Shown here: piece by piece, positions 57,880-64,000 of the stretch
Numbering within the stretch: the stretch's first letter is position 1
Layout: every line of letters begins with the position of its first letter
DNA from: Limnanthes douglasii subsp. nivea
Taxonomy: Eukaryota > Streptophyta > Magnoliopsida > Brassicales > Limnanthaceae
Length of the DNA stretch: 64,000 bases
Assembly (NCBI GenBank): GCA_036936605.1
Contig: JAUPFV010000002.1
Span: 333,473,215-333,537,214 of the forward strand
Direction of reading: 5' to 3'
Made by a program: the position numbers and the translations under genes
The notes under the pieces: generated by a model
What the model saw: only the letters and a program-made list of their open reading frames with translations
Database searches by the model: none
What the model was told of the DNA's origin: nothing

Positions 57880-58886
57880 TCGCTGTTTAGGGAAAGTCAA
57901 GTCACAGCTAATACTCTCCGAACTACACGACGGGGAAGGTTCAGCCCACCGTGGATATAAGACACTGATACGAAGAGTCTTTCTAGCAAGATATCATGGG
58001 TCGAGCACCTCAGCAGACGCCAAGGATTTGGTGTAGAAGTGTGACACCTGTCAGCGGTTTGCTAATTCGATTCACTAGACCTGGTCGTGTATCAGAATCT
58101 CTGCCTTTCGATCGATGGGGAGTAGACTTGGTCGGACCACTTCCTATGGCTTCAGGAGGACATCAAACAATCATCGTTGCTGTGGGCTACTTCTCCAAAT
58201 GGGTAGAGGCCGAACCGCTAGCCGGAACAAGAGCAAAGGATCTGATCAATTTTATTATCTCTAACATCTGTTGCCGTTTTGGTATACCTAGGAAGATTAC
58301 TATGGATAACGGCCCACAGTTCGATAAGAGTGAAATGAGAACTTTTTGCGCTTCCAAAGGGATACAACAATGTTTTTCGACACCATTCCATCCCCAGGAA
58401 AACGGTTAAGTCGAAGTAACCAATAGAACAATCTTGGACGGATTAAGAAAGAATTTAGAGGGAAAAGCGGGGAAGTGGCCAGATTACCTACAAGAGATGA
58501 TATGGGCTTACATGACTACTCCTCGGACTGCAACACATGAATCGCCTTTTGCACTGGTGTACGGAATGGACGATGTAGTACCATCGGAGACAATATTCCC
58601 ATCTTTCCGACTGAGTGATTATTTCGAAGAAGGAAACGACAAAGGAAAACGCACAGAGCTTGATCTGATAGAAGAAAAGAGAAGAAGGGCACAATTGAAC
58701 GCACATAGCATCGCGGATCGGAGCCCAGTTGTCTCAAAAGTTAGATTCCCAAATCTCTGCAGGGTAAGGATGTTCTCTTGCACTGGCAGAGCTACAAGCA
58801 CCAATCCGATTAGAGATATTGAACCACCTCCAAAGCTTATATTTTTCAAGATTGACAAACTTGTGAGGCCTGAAAATGCAAAGTAA
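57880..58886 (+). pseudogene. Element C: integrase
   Basis: 57900-58050: LSELHDGEGSAHRGYKTLIR and KCDTCQRFAN (zinc-binding end). 58070-58409: LPFDRWGVDLVGPLPMASGG, YFSKWVEAEPLAGTRAKDLI, CCRFGIPRKITMDNGPQFDK, FSTPFHPQENG with the D, D, E-region residues, then a stop at 58409. 58434-58886: LRKNLEGKAGKWPDYLQEMI, TPRTATHESPFALVYGMD, and a degenerate tail. The end overlaps the start of the antisense promoter segment. Confidence 0.9.
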
Positions 58887-59343
58887 GAAATTTGTTTAGA
58901 CACCATTTCTCTCTCTAGAGTGAACTCTGTTCAAAGAAAATCGGAAACCTTTATTCAGGGAAAGAGGTGAGTATTTATAGGCAAAGGGAGCAGAAGGAAA
59001 ACAGATAAAAAATAACGGTACCATGACACGTGTCCATAACAGCTGCGCCGCCTAAAAAAACATTTGACTCGATAACAGGGAAACAAAGCACGCGTACCTG
59101 ACATTAGATGATTACTTAGGTGACGTCAGCCTAACCAAGGGGTGAGGTCAACAAGCTAAATCCGATCTGACCCAGTCACAGGCTCATAAAATAACACGAG
59201 ATCCGACTACGATGAAATCTTATCCCAATAGAGTTCGCTCAAAAAGTAAAGTATCTGAGCAAGGTAGTGCATGATCCGATCCGAACGATGTAAAATTGCA
59301 ATTCAAGTCCACGTCCAGAGAACTGCACATGGACTGGGGCTAC
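58887..59343 (-). promoter_or_regulatory. Orphan antisense promoter in element C
   Basis: On the minus strand: perfect G-box GACACGTGTC at 59034-59025, TATAAATA at 58979-58972, an AGAGAGAG-rich leader, and ATG at 58906-58904 (MVSKQISYF). The spacing matches the promoter of the antisense ORF in copy A, but the gene behind it is gone: after TTTGCATTTTCAGG (splice-acceptor-like) the sequence is the antisense of integrase. The segment ends with the polypurine-like GGACTGGGGCTAC next to the 3' LTR. Confidence 0.55.
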
Positions 59344-59755
59344 TGATAAAGGAGGGAAAATATAGGTGTTTAACATGTAATTTAGCCTATAAATAAGGTT
59401 AAGGTCCATGTATTTAGTGACTAAGGACTAAGGTAAAGCACACATAAGAAATGAGGGACCTAAATGATAGTCCTCAAGAGTTTATTTGTAAATAGTCAAA
59501 TAGTGGGGTAAAAAATCCACTTTAACGGTGGTAAATATGTAATTTTACCCTCCACCTCACTTAATATATAAAGGAAATTTCCTTTTGGGAAAAGGGCCAA
59601 TGATTTATCAATAATTGCAACATTTATTCATTTTGTCTCCTCCATTTCTAGTAATCCCCTCTTCACTATCACATCATGCGAATATTCTCTAGTCCGACCC
59701 CCTCATACGAACATCTTCGCTCCTGAGTTTTACTAAAGATTCTCTGAGCTCATCA
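59344..59755 (+). repeat. 3' LTR of element C
   Basis: 412 bp, TGATAAAGGAGGG to GAGCTCATCA, followed by the TATCG target duplication at 59756-59760. Confidence 0.95.
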
Positions 59756-60395
59756 TATCGGACTTGATTCCATCATACCTCTTCTCCAAAGAGTCAACTA
59801 TTCCATCAGCATACTTCTCTATGCCTGTAGTTATGGCTTGAGCTTGTTGGCCTTCCGGGGCCTCTTTTTCTTTGGTATTCTCTTGGACAATATTATCCAA
59901 CTTAGCTTTGTCATCGAACAAAGTCTGGATAGTGTTATCCTTGGTTTTCAATTTCTCCTTCAAAGTTGTGATGTCTTTTGAAGAAGAAGTTTCCAAGTTG
60001 GAGTATTTGGTTTGATGCTCTCTGGTGGCCGTTTCCGACTTGAGCAATTTAGCAGCCAAATCTTCTTTCTCCTTATTCAATTACTCTATACTTTGCTGAG
60101 CACTACGAAGATCATTCGGCAAGTTTTGCTTGTCTGTGGTTAGGGAATTGCTGGTACCGGTTTGATCCATTACCTATCTTTCCAAGTCAAACACTGGTCG
60201 GATATAGCCCAGGATAGCATGGCTTAAAGTATTTTGCTCACCGGATATCCCATAAGTCTCACCATTATGAGTCACCACGTTGGCAGAACTGGGAGGACAG
60301 TAAAGCCCCGCGAAGTCATCTTTCTCTAAGTCATTGAAGTAAATGTTGATGTTTTGAAAGGTATCAAGATCTACCTCATCGATACCATTATACCA
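59756..60395 (-). pseudogene. Element B: central part of the antisense ORF
   Basis: The minus-strand frames 60503-60174 and 60080-59733 match the coiled-coil half of the G antisense ORF: EVDLDTFQNINIYFNDLEKD, GLYCPPSSANVVTHNGETYG, AILGYIRPVFDLER, NKEKEDLAAKLLKSETATRE, KLKTKDNTIQTLFDDKAKL. Similarity ends at about 60395, so the Transposase_28-like domain, the promoter and the 3' LTR of B are missing. The piece continues across element C at 52313-52642. Confidence 0.85.
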
Positions 60396-60520
60396 ATTTA
60401 GTTTGATCATTTTGTGTTTGATCTTGTTTGCCAACAACACATTGTTTATTATTTGTATTTCATTAATGTGATTACAAAAACTTTTGCTTAAGATCTCCAA
60501 CATACATGTAATGCGGTATC
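60396..60520 (-). repeat. Possible fragment of a copia LTR end
   Basis: On the minus strand it reads AACAATGTGTTGTTGGCAAA...CAAACTAAATTGGTAT, which resembles an LTR end next to a TTGGTAT primer-site start. It joins the antisense ORF at a shared GGTAT. There is no second copy in the window. Confidence 0.25.
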
Positions 60521-61121
60521 AGCTTCGGTCTACCTTTTCCAATTACTTTCACGTTTGAAATACGGTCCCCTGCAGTGTGGCACTAGTTTTGGCAGACCCT
60601 CTTTCATTACCATCTATGCCCGAAAAAGGCTCTTAGAGTGATACCAGACTCTCGGGATCTAAAAGAATTCCCTCTGACGCCTCTTTACTAGTTTTGGCGA
60701 ACTTATTCGACTAAATAGCCCCAAATAGGTAGGCCCGTCAGTTCGGACCATACCCATACGATCATGGCCATAAGTAGCTCATTCCTTTGGGTATGCTGGC
60801 TAGGGCATATATCTGCTTTTTACAGGTATTCCGCACGCTGCGGATAAAAGGCAAGGGAACCCCACTGTCAAACATGTATGTGAAAATAACAGTAGCGTCC
60901 GCCGGAGAATCGGCACGATTCTTTGGCCCGACTATGAACCAATTTTTGACGTACTCCAAAATCCCCCAATGGTCACAGAGATTAGAGAGCTCTTCTTGAG
61001 ATTACTACTAGACCTTGGTCACATTGCGAAAGAGATTCCCCAATTCCATTTGCAAGTTCACATGGCTCTTTTAGGTTAGACAAATGGTCAATCCTTCGGC
61101 TGTCCGTCTTTTGCTCGACCC
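60521..61121 (-). pseudogene. Unclassified coding remnant, downstream part
   Basis: Minus-strand frame 60959-60762 reads MEYVKNWFIVGPKNRADSPA and FIRSVRNTCKKQIYALASIP. The frame just upstream (about 61121-61000) reads RRIDHLSNLKEPCELANGIG. It continues from 62562-62740 on the other side of the gag-only LTR element, so both belong to one interrupted gene. The GC content is well above the surroundings. It may be another retroelement antisense ORF of the Transposase_28 type, but I cannot assign it. Confidence 0.4.
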
Positions 61122-61166
61122 TGTAGGGAAAAGGTCCCTAAAACAAAGAAGCAGATAGAGATACAT

Positions 61167-61202
<36 letters not shown>

Positions 61203-61361
61203 ACTTATATAAACAGCAAGTGTGGAAATGTAACTTTCATCTCAAATATCAATACACGGGTGGGTTTTCTTCTTATTTAGAAGATACAGACTAACTGTTA
61301 GATCCTATCTAAATAACTACATAATAACTAAACACGTCATAAGTTCAATGTTTATCCAACA
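61122..61361 (-). repeat. 3' LTR of the TR-GAG element
   Basis: 240 bp, TGTTGGATAAAC to CCCTACA on the minus strand. Contains a (TA)n run at 61171-61199 that is expanded relative to the other LTR. About 8 substitutions from it by hand count, plus small indels. Confidence 0.92.
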
Positions 61362-62320
61362 TTCTCCTCCTTAACATTGAACTTGTGATCGTTCTGTATT
61401 GCCTGATTTAGAACACAAGTTTCAGCCATTAACAGTGCCGGTTCATCTTCAATTTGCGTTGTGAGAAGGTTGGCTCTTTCCTTTTGGTTTGGTTCGGGAC
61501 ACTCTTTTTCAAAGTGACCATATTCATTGCAATTGAAACACCTAACCCTCGATTTATCGAAGTTACGTCCTCTCCTGTGACTTCCTCCTCCACTATTTCT
61601 CCTAGAACCTTCATTTCTTTTTTCCTTAGGAATTCCTGCTTCGGACTCGGCCTGGGTAAAGAATAACTTTTCTCCACCGTCTTGTGAGTGCAATCTCCCT
61701 TCAAGCCCTTCTTCAAAGGTTCTGAGGCGATCGATTGCTTCGGAAACCGACATGTTCTCAATATCACCAAACTGCTCAATTGTTCCGATAATTTGGAGAA
61801 ATTTATCAGGAACAGCACTGAAGAGTTTTTCAACAACTTCGTTGTCGTCGAGTTTCGTGCCGAGTGAGCGAATCTCACCTACTAGTGTGGTAAGCTTCAT
61901 TGCAAAGCCGTTTATTGTCTTTGAGTCTTCCATCTGTAACTTATTCAGTTGCCGTTTTAGCACCTGCACGCGTGCCTTCTTGACGCGATCTTCGCCAACC
62001 CGCATCTCCCTGAGTGCGTCCTAAGCCTCCTTAGCCGTCTGCTTTTCCGCAATTACCATCATCACGTCATCTGGAACGGGTTGAGAAATGACTACCATGA
62101 CGCCTTGATCTTTGACGACGTATGTGTCTTCACCTTCGATCACTGACCATACTCCTAGCGAACGCAAGATTATCTTCATCTTGACAGCCCATATGCTGTA
62201 GTTCGTTTCGCTTAACGTGGGGTATTGGATCGGGACTGAGACTCCTCTTTTCGTCGGTTTGATTACTGCAACTGCCTTTGATTGATCTCATTCATTGTCA
62301 TCAATTTCTTTGACAACACA
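61352..62320 (-). pseudogene. Copia-type gag of the TR-GAG element
   Basis: The open frame 62005-61352 (217 codons) reads LKRQLNKLQMEDSKTINGFA, LVGEIRSLGTKLDDNEVVEK, LFSAVPDKFLQIIGTIEQF and SVSEAIDRLRTFEEGLEG (UBN2/DUF4219-type gag). An Arg/Gly-rich stretch and an intact CFNCNEYGHFEKEC knuckle follow. Upstream, 62290-62010 gives YPTLSETNYSIWAVKMKIIL and LGVWSVIEGEDTYV, joined through a single in-frame TAG near 62021 (KEA-stop-DALREM). The stop codon (ENVG then stop) lies just inside the 3' LTR. The initiator seems lost by a small shift near 62295. It would make capsid-like protein; the enzymes would have to come from another copia element. Confidence 0.88.
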
Positions 62321-62335
62321 GGCTCTGATACCAAA

Positions 62336-62561
62336 TGTAGAGAAAAGGTCCCTAAAACAAAGAAGCAGATAGAGATACAGACAAATATATACATATAAAC
62401 ACTTATATAAACAGCAAGTGTGGAAATGTAACTTTCATTTCAAATATCAATACACGGGTTTTCTTCTTATATAGAAGATACAGACTAACTGTTAGATCCT
62501 ATCTAAATAACTGCTTAATAACGGATATTAAACACGTCATAAGTTCAATGTTTATCGAACA
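62336..62561 (-). repeat. 5' LTR of the TR-GAG element
   Basis: 226 bp, TGTTCGATAAAC to TCTCTACA on the minus strand. Nearly identical to 61122-61361 apart from the (TA)n length and a 4-bp and a 6-bp indel. Confidence 0.92.
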
Positions 62562-62745
62562 TACCTCTGCTTGAGATTCTGCTTTAAGGTGCGGGCAAAA
62601 CTTTTAATGGTCTTGCCATCTCTACTAATTTTCAGCACCCTATACAGTGGGGACATGTAGCGCTTCGCCTCGATAAAGCCAAAGAAATCTTTAACGAGAC
62701 TCCAATAACTCAGGTGGAGAGTCGTTTTGTTTGTATAAACTTACT
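62562..62745 (-). pseudogene. Unclassified coding remnant, upstream part
   Basis: The minus strand is open for about 60 codons: VYTNKTTLHLSYWSLVKDFF, GFIEAKRYMSPLYRVLKISR, DGKTIKSFARTLKQNLKQR. The frame resumes across the TR-GAG element at 61121. No family is recognised. Confidence 0.4.
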
Positions 62746-64000
62746 CCTACCATGTTATACTCATTAAGACTAGGGCGCTAACGATGACCGAACCACTGGA
62801 CTGGGTACCAAGAAGACCCATTGCACTGATGACCTAAGTGTATATAGTTTAATGATAAACTCAAAGTCTATGCAACGGCGTTCTTGTATAACCTGGACTT
62901 GTCATAAAGCCCAATTGAACTATGATTAACGAATGATCCACCCTTATTTGTGAATGACAATCATTTTATTAAAAAAAACTCTCTTAGTTTTTTAACCCGC
63001 ATTACTATGTGTCCAACCGAATCCAAAACCAATTTCACACTCCACTCCAAATTTGGCTTATATATATCAACCATTGCTATATACCGTAAAACTTTAAATG
63101 TATTACAGAATAAAATATACTGAAAAACAAAATTACATCCGGTATAAATTGACGAATGGTAAACTCGTTCGGCTGAGGTGTTCGGTATAAAAAATTATAT
63201 TTTGACAAAATAAAAAATTTAAACTAATTAGTGAGAATAGCAGAGTGGAAAGATATACAAAAAATATTGCTAAAAATGATCATAGTCGGTCCAGAAATCC
63301 TATATTAATTATATACATACCAGTTACATAAAAATAGTCATTAATAAATATTTTAAACGTATCTAATTAAGAGAGGCTATATTGGTAATGTAACTAAAGT
63401 CGAAATGCTAAGAGGCTTGACATGCAATTTATACAGACCCTAAAAAATTATAAAAGGACTAGATAAATGTTGATATATACATGACCAAACCTTAATTATA
63501 AATGATTAGGGAATACATTTAAGTAGCATGTTATTTTATTAATGACATTTAATATGTGACATAATGATAATAGATATTTAATATGTGAGATAATAGTTAT
63601 TTATTGTATAATAAATGTAACTACTATAATTATAATCTAATTATAAATGATAACTCTTCATTTAGTAATTTGATATCGCACTACGATTAGCCAATAATAT
63701 CATTATGTCATCTTGTTTTTTAACCTATAATCATAACGAATTTAAAAGTTTAGTTATTCAATTCGATTTTGAACAAAAAAATATATTGGGATATTCGGTG
63801 ACAAGAACGATAGAACACGACGAGATTTATATCCTGTCACGGTAACGATAACATCATATGATATCAATTTTTTTTTTCTACTTATCCAATTTCATACTTT
63901 TTGAAATGCAATAGGTATTTAAAAGTCAACTTTCAAATATTTAAGTGAAAATTCAATTATTTTTTAATGTTAGATTATTTTTGCAATATATAGTATAAGT
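62746..64000. other. AT-rich DNA without recognisable features
   Basis: No ORF, repeat or RNA motif that I can support. The last 1 kb is strongly AT-rich. Confidence 0.5.

Larger units (their letters stand above)
52648..59755 (+). mobile_element. Ty3/gypsy element C (Tat-like), 7.1 kb, nested in element B
   Basis: Bounded by 409- and 412-bp LTRs of the form TGATAAA...TCATCA and flanked by a perfect TATCG duplication at 52643-52647 and 59756-59760. The same TATCGGACTTG target sequence is uninterrupted in copy A (about 504). The gag-pol order is gag, protease, RT, RNase H, integrase, all with a few stops. It lacks the antisense ORF but keeps that gene's promoter. Confidence 0.95.
61122..62561 (-). 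mobile_element. TR-GAG type non-autonomous LTR element (1.44 kb)
   Basis: Two short LTRs (61122-61361 and 62336-62561) flank about 970 bp that contain only gag. The primer site TGGTATCAGAGCC (tRNA-iMet) is at 62333-62321 and the polypurine tract AAGGAGGAGAA at 61372-61362, both on the minus strand. No protease, integrase or RT is present. This matches the published class of terminal-repeat retrotransposons with a GAG domain. The flanking 5 bp are GACCC on the left and TACCT on the right, sharing only the central ACC. Confidence 0.88.

Noticed and set aside
61454..62024. Plus-strand ORFs of 70 and 90 codons
   Set aside because: Antisense of the TR-GAG gag with its knuckle, which is clearly coding on the minus strand.

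Overview
This is an AT-rich stretch of plant nuclear DNA, probably heterochromatic and intergenic. No intact host protein gene is visible. Plant origin is supported by a MIR166-type microRNA hairpin, by Ty1/copia and Tat-like Ty3/gypsy LTR retrotransposons, by a long-TIR (MULE-like) DNA element and by a gag-only terminal-repeat element. The species cannot be named from the sequence. Nearly every retroelement reading frame carries stops or frameshifts, so the elements are called as pseudogenes. Domain calls were made by eye from family motifs.

Layout. (1) 1-3718: the 3' end of a plus-oriented Ty3/gypsy copy ('A'): an antisense ORF (minus strand) with its promoter, then the 3' LTR. (2) 5182-10594: copia element 'Ca' on the minus strand with both LTRs. 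(3) 11607-17545: two older minus-strand copia remnants ('I1' and 'I2'). (4) 17.5-23.6 kb: the least retroelement-like part, holding a ~157-bp tandem repeat array, a MIR166-like locus with a very long loop, an unexplained 70-codon ORF and a TIR element. (5) 23.58-38.35 kb: copia element 'D' on the minus strand, split inside its reverse transcriptase by a whole Ty3/gypsy element 'G' (24868-34500, also minus). G carries a plus-strand antisense ORF between pol and its 3' LTR. (6) 38.48-46.0 kb: three more copia fragments ('E' plus, 'H' plus, 'F' minus). (7) 46088-60395: a second copy of the G family, 'B', in plus orientation and so inverted relative to G. Its antisense ORF was hit by a complete 7.1-kb related element 'C' (52648-59755), with a clean 5-bp target duplication. 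(8) 60.5-62.7 kb: an unclassified minus-strand coding remnant interrupted by a 1.44-kb gag-only LTR element, followed by AT-rich DNA with nothing recognisable.

How the parts relate. A, B, G and C are one broad Tat-like Ty3/gypsy group (gag ending in a CX2HX4-like knuckle, DTGSSANI protease, YIDDM reverse transcriptase). A, B and G carry a large extra gene antisense to gag-pol. That gene resembles the 'putative gypsy type transposon' (Transposase_28-like) family. It has what looks like its own intron and its own promoter (G-box plus TATA). C has lost the gene but kept the promoter and a start codon.

The two most interesting items are (a) this spliced antisense gene with its conserved promoter, and (b) the MIR166-like hairpin whose ~0.5-kb loop is built from degenerate tandem copies of its own 5' arm.
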